Notes under the pieces: model-generated
Told to the model about the DNA's origin: nothing
The model's input: only the letters and a program-made list of their open reading frames with translations
Databases searched by the model: none
Position numbers and translations under genes: made by a program
Assembly (NCBI GenBank): GCA_002293625.1
Contig: DBDP01000149.1
Coordinates: 1 to 16,916, forward strand
Source of the DNA: Clostridiales bacterium UBA929
GTDB taxonomy: Bacteria; Bacillota; Clostridia; Oscillospirales; UBA929
Reading direction: 5' to 3'
DNA: 16,916 nt
Shown: positions 6,475 through 12,554 of the stretch, in pieces
How the letters are laid out: each line of letters begins with the position of its first letter
Position numbering within the stretch: the first letter of the stretch is position 1

Positions 6475-6506
6475 AAAAAAGCCCGCCGGAAATATTTCCG
6501 GCGGGG
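6475..6506 (-). terminator. Strong terminator ending the island just before spoIIIAC
   Basis: A perfect 24-base palindrome (6482-6505, half-site CCCGCCGGAAAT) is followed on the minus strand by a T6 run (6480-6475). It would stop transcripts from the MNT/HEPN genes before they reach spoIIIAC. This implies that spoIIIAC-AH needs its own promoter. Confidence 0.88.
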
Positions 6507-6554
6507 TATATACAATCAGTAGCTTTAATCAATATTCTATGGCTTAATTAATTT

Positions 6555-6866
6555 TTACACAGCTAACAATCTTCCCGTCTGTTTGACTTCCTCTAAGAAG
6601 CTATATTTATTTTCCGCTCCATCTTCAACCAATAAATTTGGCTCGATACTTACTTGATAATCTGAAGCTATTACAAATAAATCAGAAAACATTTTCATGT
6701 ATTGCTTAGCATCTGTTGGGTTGATAACAACCGCAATATCAATATCACTGTTTTTTGTTTCCGTGCCTTTTGCATAAGAACCATACAAATATATGGCTTT
6801 TGGATTATAACGGTCTTGTATTCGTTTTGCATACTGCTGAACTACTTCATCGACTCGAATATCCAC
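6555..6866 (-). CDS. MNT-type nucleotidyltransferase (antitoxin-like partner of HEPN)
   Basis: This is a 103-residue minimal nucleotidyltransferase of the pol-beta superfamily. The metal-binding signature is clear: YLYGSYAKGT at about 26-35 and SDIDIAVV at 40-47, the GSx(A/Y)xG...DxD motif. In paired MNT/HEPN systems the MNT protein can act as an antitoxin that modifies (adenylylates) the HEPN partner; whether this pair does so is unknown. GTG 6866 has GGAGG upstream. The gene's first codons overlap, in another frame, the ancestral 3' end of the HEPN gene, so the pair was built as a coupled operon. The sequence is visibly more AT-rich than the spo genes, which suggests horizontal origin. Confidence 0.88.
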   Translation of the reverse strand: MDIRVDEVVQQYAKRIQDRYNPKAIYLYGSYAKGTETKNSDIDIAVVINPTDAKQYMKMFSDLFVIASDYQVSIEPNLLVEDGAENKYSFLEEVKQTGRLLAV

Positions 6867-6915
6867 TGCATTATTTCCTCCGTCTCCTTAAGCATATTTC
6901 TGCAATAGTTTTCTG

Positions 6916-7236
6916 TCAACAATTCATCGATAGAATTTCATAATCATCATAACGAGTGTTAATATATAAAGGATTAACCCTTGAAATGGTATCAAATTGG
7001 GTACTGGATAAATTGTTAAACAATCCAGCTTCTTTTGTCAGTTTGATTAAATTATGCTCAAAAGGTTGTCTCTCGTCTTTAGTGTAAATATAATAAGACT
7101 TAAGCGCTTTTTCAATACATTGGTGACACATAAACCCTGTATACAGATACTTTCTTGATTTGAACATAATGACATCTGTTTCCAATTCATCTCTTGCTTT
7201 ATTCATCCAATAGCTTGCCATCTCATGTTTTGTCAA
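6916..7236 (-). CDS. HEPN-domain protein with a 3' frameshift
   Basis: HEPN domains are helical, nucleotide-associated proteins often paired with MNT nucleotidyltransferases. The reading frame gives 106 residues. Family features are ASYWMNKARDELETDVIMF, then FMCHQCIEKALKSYYIY (about 35-51), then RQPFEHNLIKL (R56 and H61 in an Rx4H spacing) and NTRYDDYE. After E100 the frame ends ILSMNC. In the -1 frame the sequence instead continues without a stop for 31 codons to 6842, ending ETEEIMQWIFESMK, which is the kind of C-terminus normal HEPN proteins have. The break is at the A-run opposite 6936-6938. One missing A, or a programmed slip, explains it. TTG 7236 is the start, 7 bases after GGAGG. Confidence 0.85.
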   Translation of the reverse strand: MTKHEMASYWMNKARDELETDVIMFKSRKYLYTGFMCHQCIEKALKSYYIYTKDERQPFEHNLIKLTKEAGLFNNLSSTQFDTISRVNPLYINTRYDDYEILSMNC

Positions 7237-7296
7237 AGTTCATTCCTCCAAACATGCGTTCATAATGCCACAAGATTTTTTGTATATCACATATAT

Positions 7297-7325
7297 AAAG
7301 TACTATAAACCCTCGCAAAAGTCAA
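7297..7325 (-). promoter_or_regulatory. Sigma-A promoter of the HEPN/MNT pair
   Basis: The elements are TTGACT (7325-7320), a 17-base spacer, then TACTTT (7302-7297). Its -35 region resembles that of the next gene upstream (TTGACTTTTG in both). Confidence 0.6.
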
Positions 7326-7389
7326 GAGGATTCGATATGACTCACATGCGTGGATTAAAGTGTTTTGGATTTTAATCCCATTTTCAATT

Positions 7390-7788
7390 CTATGTTTTAC
7401 TCTTGTACTTAGCTTCGTTTTTCATTTTACCCCAATTCAAATTCAACAAGTGCTGCGTTTCTTCGATCAACGCCTGAATGTTTGCCTCTTTCTGATTTTT
7501 GTCACCCATCATGCACTGATCTAAAAGCCCAAGCAGCTTTGCGTGCTCGGTGCTTTTTGAGTTCAGCCATAATTCAACCGCGTATTTCTTCTTCAAAAGA
7601 TCATTGGCATCATCACCGTCTATGTAGGCATAAATAAACTCCCTGACGGTGACTCTTATATTCGTGATCCAATCCACTCTTTGCTTCGAGATCGTGTCCA
7701 CAAACAAGGAGCGCCGGCTGTGAAAAAAGTTTAATATTGATAAAACAAAAGCAAGAGACGCGACAATCGCGGACACATAATCCTCCAT
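7390..7788 (-). CDS. Small membrane-anchored protein of unknown function
   Basis: The product is 132 residues. ATG 7788 has AGGAGA 8 bases upstream. One N-terminal membrane helix spans about residues 5-22 (VSAIVASLAFVLSILNFF). Then comes a basic boundary (HSRRS) and a soluble helical domain that begins TISKQRVDWITNIRVTVREF. The pattern (S/T)xxRxxWIxxxRxxxxxF recurs in small bacterial membrane proteins of unknown function, but I cannot name a family. The remainder is helical and charged and ends KNEAKYKSKT. It has its own good promoter and is divergent from the DUF6323-DUF6179 operon, with the two -35 boxes only 3 bases apart. This may mean coordinated control. Confidence 0.65.
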   Translation of the reverse strand: MEDYVSAIVASLAFVLSILNFFHSRRSLFVDTISKQRVDWITNIRVTVREFIYAYIDGDDANDLLKKKYAVELWLNSKSTEHAKLLGLLDQCMMGDKNQKEANIQALIEETQHLLNLNWGKMKNEAKYKSKT

Positions 7789-7825
7789 ATGCTATTCTCC
7801 TAACTTTTTGATTTACTATACATAT

Positions 7826-7854
7826 ATATTACCACAAATCCCATCAAAAGTCAA
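7826..7854 (-). promoter_or_regulatory. Sigma-A promoter of the small membrane protein
   Basis: The elements are TTGACT (7854-7849), 17 bases, then TAATAT (7831-7826). This is a near-consensus promoter placed 37 bases before the ATG. Confidence 0.7.
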
Positions 7855-7857
7855 GAC

Positions 7858-7886
7858 TTGTTTTATATTATTATAAGGTGTATAAC
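7858..7886 (+). promoter_or_regulatory. Sigma-A promoter of the DUF6323-DUF6179 pair
   Basis: The elements are TTGTTT (7858-7863), 17 bases, then TATAAC (7881-7886), 21 bases before the TTG start. It is back to back with the minus-strand promoter at 7826-7854. Confidence 0.6.
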
Positions 7887-7907
7887 CTATAGTGGAGGTT
7901 GATGTGA

Positions 7908-8384
7908 TTGAGCTTTGAAATCATTCCCTTCGCGTCCGGCTTGATTCAAACGCACACGGAACACGAAATACTGAAATGCAACGACCATACCGCGCAATTC
8001 GGGCTTACGCTTACGCGGTCGCAGGCGGCGGTACTGGCGGAGACTCGTTCGCTGACTTTGCGGGACTACGGACGCATTGAGTTTGGCGGCGGCGCGGTCG
8101 GAAAGTTGATTATGGCGTTTTGCGATTCGCCGTATCTCTCCATGCGCAATTACGCGGAGACGCTCCACGAACTGACCGAGTTATTTTACGCCTACAAAAA
8201 CGAATCGCTTGACCTTATCAGCGACGACGATTTGATTCATTTTATGAAAACGTCGTTTGACGGCGTCTGCCAAGGCTCCGTTGAACTTCTGAACGGCCGC
8301 GAGCTGTACAGGCTGGCGAAAAATCTGCGGTATGGGATCCCCGCAGACGCACAAGAAGACGATGAGGAGGACGCGGATGATTAA
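7908..8384 (+). CDS. DUF6323 family protein
   Basis: The product is 158 residues of unknown function. It begins MSFEIIPFASGLIQTHTEHE, with TTG 7908 preceded by GGAGG at 9 bases. Family-typical stretches are FGLTLTRSQAAVLAETRS (about 32-49), GRIEFGGGAVGKLIMAFCDS (about 55-74) and NYAETLHELTELFYAYKNES. I recall these as DUF6323, which occurs in Clostridia together with DUF6179 as here. No membrane segment, metal site or known catalytic motif is visible. The protein appears mostly helical and ends in a strongly acidic tail (EDDEEDADD). Its stop overlaps the next start by 8 bases, so the two are translationally coupled and probably work together. Confidence 0.72.
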   Translation: MSFEIIPFASGLIQTHTEHEILKCNDHTAQFGLTLTRSQAAVLAETRSLTLRDYGRIEFGGGAVGKLIMAFCDSPYLSMRNYAETLHELTELFYAYKNESLDLISDDDLIHFMKTSFDGVCQGSVELLNGRELYRLAKNLRYGIPADAQEDDEEDADD

Positions 8385-9336
8385 CGGATTGGAGCGCGTC
8401 CCGGTTCTAAATAGGGCATTGATAAACGAAGAACATTATTTTCAATCCCTGCTTGAACAAGCCTTTGATAAAGAATTGTTGAACGGGGGCGATATTGAAC
8501 GTTCGCAATACGAATGCCTGAGCCTCTTGGCGAAAAAAATAGAGCGTCACACCATCGGTGAAAGCAGCTCGGTTCGGGTGGAAACGGCGCAGAGTATAAT
8601 GGAATCCATTCTGTTCACGGTCAGCCTATGGTTGAAAACGTTCAAAAACCCCGACGACGCGCTTGCCGAGCTTCTGACGGAAGGCATAGACGCAATCTAT
8701 CAAAAGGGACGGATACAGATAGACACGATGCTGGCGGCGGCAAAAGAGCTTCACCAAAAGCTGGAGCTTATAGAGACGAACAACGTTTTTTACCGTGCCA
8801 CCCTTCAAGACGCAATAGCGGGATTTTTCAAGCTGTACCGACCCGATTACGCGGCGCACGAAATTCACATCACGGCGGATTACCCGCTTTTCAATCCCCT
8901 GCCGAATCTTTTGGGCATAGAGTTTATTTGCGCTTACCTGGAAGCGGCTGCCTATGAAAATCAGTTCTGCTCATATTTTTCCGCGAACGATATTCACCGT
9001 TTGCTGTGCGGATACGAAAAGGATTATGAAGATATGCCGATAAATATTTACGAGCAAGTGGTTCTCACGGCAATCGGCTGTATCCTCACGAAAGCGGAAC
9101 TATACGGCTTACGCATAAGCGATGCAATATACTTGCAGCGGTTGTTTTTACCGATGTCTAGGCAAGAGATAACCAAAATCATAGATCAAGCCGCGCAGGA
9201 ACTTGTCCACCGCTTACAATGTCCGCAAGGGCTTGCAAAGTATATAAAAAGCAGCGTGCCTCTTCTCGCGAATGTCATTGATGCGGCGGCGCGGATAAAC
9301 AGGCTTGACCGCGTATTTTACTTACCTTCCCGATAG
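8377..9336 (+). CDS. DUF6179 domain-containing protein
   Basis: The product is 319 residues of unknown function. ATG 8377 is preferred (GAGGAGG 6 bases upstream, overlapping the DUF6323 stop); the earlier in-frame ATG at 8332 lies inside the upstream gene. The protein is all-helical in appearance and has no signal or membrane segments. It contains SSVRVETAQSIMESILFTVSLWLK (about 60-83), ADYPLFNPLPNLLGIEFICAYLEAAAYENQF (about 165-195) and a C-terminal repeat-like helical region ending NRLDRVFYLPSR. I recognise it as the partner usually found next to DUF6323. It converges on spoIIIAB with only 40 bases between stop codons and no obvious terminator, so read-through antisense to spoIIIAB is possible. 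Confidence 0.7.
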   Translation: MINGLERVPVLNRALINEEHYFQSLLEQAFDKELLNGGDIERSQYECLSLLAKKIERHTIGESSSVRVETAQSIMESILFTVSLWLKTFKNPDDALAELLTEGIDAIYQKGRIQIDTMLAAAKELHQKLELIETNNVFYRATLQDAIAGFFKLYRPDYAAHEIHITADYPLFNPLPNLLGIEFICAYLEAAAYENQFCSYFSANDIHRLLCGYEKDYEDMPINIYEQVVLTAIGCILTKAELYGLRISDAIYLQRLFLPMSRQEITKIIDQAAQELVHRLQCPQGLAKYIKSSVPLLANVIDAAARINRLDRVFYLPSR

Positions 9337-9376
9337 TGCGCGCTGTCTTCGGCACACGCAGCAAAATATCCTCTGT

Positions 9377-9862
9377 TTATATCAAAACCACAGCCAGCAG
9401 CAAACCGCACAGCAACCCGAGCAGACCGTACAGCCTGCCGTATTTCTGGCGTTTTTCCCGCGCGATCGAGAGCGAAATATCGAGCTGTGAGCGAATCACA
9501 ACAAGAGAGCGCGACTGGTTTTCGGCGTCGTATTGACCCAGAAGCCCACCCATTTCGCAAATCAGAGAGCGGTCGACCGGGGAAAGGTCGAGGGTCGCGG
9601 CGGCGCGCGCCCACGCCTCGGAAAAGGTTTCGGCTCCATACGGCTGATAGGACATCGCGTCCCAGAAGCGTTTGAGCGTGGGGATGCGCTGCGGCAACTC
9701 CGGCAGCGGCGTGAAGCGGAACCCGATTTCGCTCGCGAGCCTGTCAGAAAGCAGAGAGAACGCCGACAACGTTTTCACGCGGGCTTCCAAACGGAGAAAG
9801 GTCATGACTCCGATTCCCCCGCACCCGCACACCACTAGGGCGACACCGATTGCCAACGTCAC
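9377..9862 (-). CDS. spoIIIAB: Stage III sporulation protein AB
   Basis: SpoIIIAB is a membrane-linked component of the SpoIIIA machine. Its family resembles type II secretion GspF-like proteins and works with the SpoIIIAA ATPase. The product is 161 residues (usually about 170). The N-terminal helix is about 3-22 (LAIGVALVVCGCGGIGVMTF). A soluble helical part follows (SDRLASEIGFRFTPLPELP, WARAAATLDLSPVDRSLICEMGGLLGQYD), with two short C-terminal hydrophobic helices around RQKYGRLYGLLGLLCGLLLAVVLI. GTG 9862 overlaps the spoIIIAA stop by 4 bases (GTGA), with GGAGGTG upstream. Unusually, no spoIIIAC follows; the next gene on this strand is the island's small membrane protein 1.6 kb away. Confidence 0.94.
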   Translation of the reverse strand: MTLAIGVALVVCGCGGIGVMTFLRLEARVKTLSAFSLLSDRLASEIGFRFTPLPELPQRIPTLKRFWDAMSYQPYGAETFSEAWARAAATLDLSPVDRSLICEMGGLLGQYDAENQSRSLVVIRSQLDISLSIAREKRQKYGRLYGLLGLLCGLLLAVVLI

Positions 9863-10752
9863 GGAGCCTTCACCTCCTGAATCTCATACCGCCGGGACGA
9901 ACCCTTGCCGGATATAATGACGACGCGCTCAAAAAGACCGAGAAGTCCCTTGTAAACGGAGCGTTTTAAGAGATCCGGCACCCCGGCGGCGTGGGCGGTC
10001 GACAGAATCGTCACCCCGCAGCCGATACAGGAGGACAACACCTCGGCGTCAGACGGCGCGGTGATCTCGTCCAGCGCCAGCACCTGCGGCGACATTCCCC
10101 GCAGCAGCATGACCGCCGCCTCCGCTTTGGGGACACCCGTCATCACGTCGGTATGCCGCCCGACGTCAAGCTGCGCCAACCCGTTATAGGTCGCGGCAAG
10201 TTCTCCCCTTTCATCGGCCACCGAAACGCGCATCGGCGGCAAATGGGCGTTTCCGTCCGAAAGCAGACGGATTAAGTCGCGCAATAAGGTCGTCTTCCCC
10301 ACACCCGGCGGGGATATGATGAGGGTGTGCGCCAGCCGCCCCTCTAATAATAGCTCCGGCACCAACTGTTCCGCAATCCCCCTCCGTTCCCGCGCGATGC
10401 GGATGCAAAGGGAGGACAACTCGCGGAACAGCGTGACCTGCCCGTCCTTGATAACGGCGCTTCCGCATATGCCCAAGCGGTGTCCGCCCGGCAGCGACAA
10501 AAACCCGTGCCGAAGGGAGTCCAGCACGGTATGCAGCGAACCCTGCGAGATATTTTCCAGCGTCTGCAGCAGATCGCGCGAAGTTACGGCAACCGAAAGT
10601 TCGCGCCACTCCCCCGCGACGACCGTCACGGTTTGTCCAGAACACAAACGTATCTCTTCCGCCTGCGCCCGCACACTTTCCGGCAGTTCCAGCGCCACCT
10701 TCCGGATGCCCGGCGGCAAGGCTTTAATGGCTTGCTCAAAACGTTCCGGCAT
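9859..10752 (-). CDS. spoIIIAA: Stage III sporulation protein AA (ATPase)
   Basis: SpoIIIAA is the cytoplasmic secretion-type ATPase of the mother-cell SpoIIIA complex. The product is about 297 residues. The Walker A motif is SPPGVGKTTLLRDLIRLL (near residue 148), the Walker B is VLALDEITAPSD (near 221), and a downstream STAHA motif is also typical. The N-terminal domain has EEIRLCSGQTVTV and LPGGHRLGICGSAV. ATG 10752 (MPERFEQAIK) is preferred over GTG 10761, because GGGGTG, which includes that GTG, is its only ribosome-binding-site candidate. The 19-bp motif lies 22 bases upstream. It forms a two-gene unit with spoIIIAB. Confidence 0.95.
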   Translation of the reverse strand: MPERFEQAIKALPPGIRKVALELPESVRAQAEEIRLCSGQTVTVVAGEWRELSVAVTSRDLLQTLENISQGSLHTVLDSLRHGFLSLPGGHRLGICGSAVIKDGQVTLFRELSSLCIRIARERRGIAEQLVPELLLEGRLAHTLIISPPGVGKTTLLRDLIRLLSDGNAHLPPMRVSVADERGELAATYNGLAQLDVGRHTDVMTGVPKAEAAVMLLRGMSPQVLALDEITAPSDAEVLSSCIGCGVTILSTAHAAGVPDLLKRSVYKGLLGLFERVVIISGKGSSRRYEIQEVKAP

Positions 10753-10774
10753 TGCTTGCACCCCATTCTCTTTT

Positions 10775-10793
10775 GCTTGTGGTCAAGCCTATG
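10775..10793 (-). promoter_or_regulatory. 19-bp motif upstream of spoIIIAA, copy 2
   Basis: This is the exact same 19 bases as upstream of spoIIIAC (6434-6452), in the same orientation. CATAGGCT fits a CATAnnnT -10, and a transcript start near 10780 would give a leader of about 28 bases. It is preceded by a C7 run and GTTCT at 17 bases, as in copy 1. Confidence 0.55.
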
Positions 10794-10844
10794 CGGGGGG
10801 GTAAAGAAAAAGAACTGGGGAGTGGAAGGGCGTTGTGTTGCCTC

Positions 10845-10873
10845 TTGACAATACGTAAATTACGTGTTACTCT
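10845..10873 (+). promoter_or_regulatory. hicAB promoter with palindromic operator in the spacer
   Basis: A perfect TTGACA (10845-10850) is followed by a 17-base spacer and TACTCT (10868-10873). The spacer contains ACGTAA-A-TTACGT (10853-10865), a perfect 6-bp-arm palindrome. It is ideally placed for a HicB (ribbon-helix-helix) repressor to block RNA polymerase. Confidence 0.75.
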
Positions 10874-10890
10874 ATCTTTGAGGTGGGGAT

Positions 10891-11070
10891 ATGCAACGAA
10901 CAGAGCTTGAACGAAAGTTAAAACAAGCCGGATGGGTCATCAAGCCGGGCGGTAAATATCAAAAAGCTCGCCACTCGGATAAACCCGGAATGATGATAAC
11001 AATCCCTAACGGAAGCAAAATTAAAGACACAACCGCAAACGGCATCTTGCGTGATGCCGGATTAAAGTAA
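10891..11070 (+). CDS. hicA: HicA-family toxin with His-to-Tyr at the active site
   Basis: HicA toxins are small double-stranded-RNA-binding-fold mRNA interferases. The product is 59 residues, the usual size, from ATG 10891 with AGGTGGGG upstream. The family pattern is clear: ELERKLKQAGW, then GGKYQKARHSDKPG, then ITIPNGSKIKDTTANGILRDAGL. In active HicA the residue after GG/GS-x is the catalytic His (GSNH in E. coli HicA, position 23). Here position 23 is Tyr (GGKY), although another His lies at residue 29. The toxin may be inactive or may use a shifted residue. The gene is followed after 15 bases by hicB, the usual order. Confidence 0.9.
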   Translation: MQRTELERKLKQAGWVIKPGGKYQKARHSDKPGMMITIPNGSKIKDTTANGILRDAGLK

Positions 11071-11085
11071 ACGGAGGTGTTCCCA

Positions 11086-11475
11086 ATGAAATATGTTTAT
11101 CCGGCGGTTTTCACCCCTTTGGAGGACGGTTATGACGTTTACGTTCCCGATTTGCCCGGTTGCCGCACCTGCGGCGATAGTTTGGCGGAAGCAATAGAAA
11201 TGGCGGAAGACGCCGTTTCTTTATGGCTTTGGGACACAGAAGAAGAAAAAGGCGTAATCCCGCCCGCATCGGCAACCTTACCGCACGAAGCACCGCAGTT
11301 CGTCACTCTTATAAAAGCCGACACGGAGGCGTACCGCCGGCAAATGGATAATCGAGCTGTAAAGAAAACGCTTTCTATCCCCGCTTGGCTGAACCATCAG
11401 GCGGAAGCCGCGCACGTGAATTTCTCAGGGGTTTTACAGGAAGCTCTGAAAGCGCACTTGCACATTGCAAAGTAA
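11086..11475 (+). CDS. hicB: HicB-family antitoxin
   Basis: HicB neutralises HicA and represses the operon. The product is 129 residues from ATG 11086, which has GGAGGTG 6 bases upstream; GTG 11077 is part of that ribosome-binding site. The N-terminal partial RNase-H-fold domain (about 1-75) has YPAVFTPLEDGYDVYVPDLPGC and SLAEAIEMAEDAV, the hallmark of the family. The C-terminal half contains a ribbon-helix-helix DNA-binding domain (AVKKTLSIPAWLNHQAEAA then GVLQEALKAHL). This DNA-binding type agrees with the palindrome found in the promoter. The gene is intact. A hairpin follows the stop. Confidence 0.93.
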   Translation: MKYVYPAVFTPLEDGYDVYVPDLPGCRTCGDSLAEAIEMAEDAVSLWLWDTEEEKGVIPPASATLPHEAPQFVTLIKADTEAYRRQMDNRAVKKTLSIPAWLNHQAEAAHVNFSGVLQEALKAHLHIAK

Positions 11476-11482
11476 ACCTACA

Positions 11483-11508
11483 ACGGCCGGGGTCGAAACC
11501 CCAGCCGT
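11483..11508. terminator. Hairpin between hicB and the convergent AraC gene
   Basis: Arms ACGGC/GCCGT and GGGGT/ACCCC around a CGAA loop have one internal mismatch. The T-run is short. It is likely the shared terminator of hicB (+) and the convergent regulator gene (-). Confidence 0.65.
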
Positions 11509-11515
11509 TTGTACT

Positions 11516-12484
11516 TCACTTGCGCTTCACGGGTCTGACATACTTCCAAAACCGTTCTGGGTTATGGAAAAAGTAAGCTATCCTGCCGGGAGTAGAATCA
11601 AAACAATAGCCGGTGTCTGCGAAATCGAAATCTGCGATTGCTTCATCAACCTTTTTCTCTACACTACGGTTTTCCTGCTCGTAATCGAACGGTCCATGCT
11701 CAAAAACAACATACTCTGCTTCAGGAATGTCTATTAAGAGCATTTGCTGCGGCACCTCGCCATTATAGTCAGAGCTAAGGCGAACACCATAACATTCGGT
11801 ACGGGGAACACCATAGCAGAAGGGTTTCCCCTTTGGATCGTGGATATATGCCATAATCTGACCGCTGCCGCTATTCGCTTCGCTACTGCCTTCGTCGTCC
11901 AACTTGCCTTTTATGCTGTCCAGCAGACCGCAGATTGTGTCACAGTTCTGACCCGAAATATCTTTTTGCTTTTGCCAAAAATCCCAATAGCCATTGCTCT
12001 CGTAGTTTTTGATGTGCAGAAACTTGTGCGCCGGAATTTTTACGAAGTAGATTTTGACTTCCTCCGTTGACTTGACCATACCAATCTCTCCCAATCCTAA
12101 AAAGTAACGGTCAAAGGTGTTGATCCGTGTACGGAGCACAAGCGGCTTCGGTTTCGCTCGGTATGTGCTGGGCGGTATACCATACGCGGCTTTGAATGAG
12201 CGGCAGAACGCTTCATGAGACGAAAACCCGTAATCCACCGCGATATCGAGAATGCTCTTTTCGGTGTCCCGCAGATCAATCAGCGCGAACGCAAGCCGTC
12301 TGCCGCGCATATAATCGCGCAGCGTCACGCCGGTCATTTCCCGGAATACGCGCGACATATGAAACTCGGAGTATCCGCGTTCACGGGCAATCGCTTTCAA
12401 TGTCAATCCGTCGTCATCGCGGTTTTTGATGCAGCGGTCAATATCATCCACGATTTTCTGTGTCTGTTTGTGCCACTCGTACAC
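11516..12484 (-). CDS. AraC-family regulator with GyrI-like effector-binding domain
   Basis: This is a 322-residue transcriptional regulator. The N-terminal AraC double helix-turn-helix (about 1-110) reads LTLKAIARERGYSEFHMSRVFREMTGV, then SILDIAVDYGFSSHEAFCRSFKAAYGIPPSTYR, the classic PXXYR end. A linker leads to a C-terminal GyrI-like/effector-binding domain (about 140-320), seen in EVKIYFVKIPAHKFLHIKNYES and VFEHGPFDYEQENRSVEKKVDEAI. Such proteins sense small molecules or drugs. GTG 12484 is preceded by AGGTGGTG. It lies 70 bases after a second regulator of the same architecture on the same strand. Its target is not evident. Confidence 0.92.
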   Translation of the reverse strand: MYEWHKQTQKIVDDIDRCIKNRDDDGLTLKAIARERGYSEFHMSRVFREMTGVTLRDYMRGRRLAFALIDLRDTEKSILDIAVDYGFSSHEAFCRSFKAAYGIPPSTYRAKPKPLVLRTRINTFDRYFLGLGEIGMVKSTEEVKIYFVKIPAHKFLHIKNYESNGYWDFWQKQKDISGQNCDTICGLLDSIKGKLDDEGSSEANSGSGQIMAYIHDPKGKPFCYGVPRTECYGVRLSSDYNGEVPQQMLLIDIPEAEYVVFEHGPFDYEQENRSVEKKVDEAIADFDFADTGYCFDSTPGRIAYFFHNPERFWKYVRPVKRK

Positions 12485-12554
12485 GTCTTCTCACCACCTT
12501 TCCGAAAACAGTTTACCATTATTCTCGGGATCGGATTTGATTTTACTTGCGGTT

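Noticed and set aside
7352..7378. Inverted repeat GGATTAAA/TTTAATCC after the small membrane-protein gene
   Set aside because: The 11-base loop, AT-rich 8-bp stem and absence of a T-run make it too weak to call a terminator.
6434..10793. The two 19-bp copies as direct repeats bounding a mobile element
   Set aside because: The interval between them includes the native spoIIIAA and spoIIIAB genes, and both copies sit at the same distance before a spo start codon, so a shared promoter/leader explains them better.
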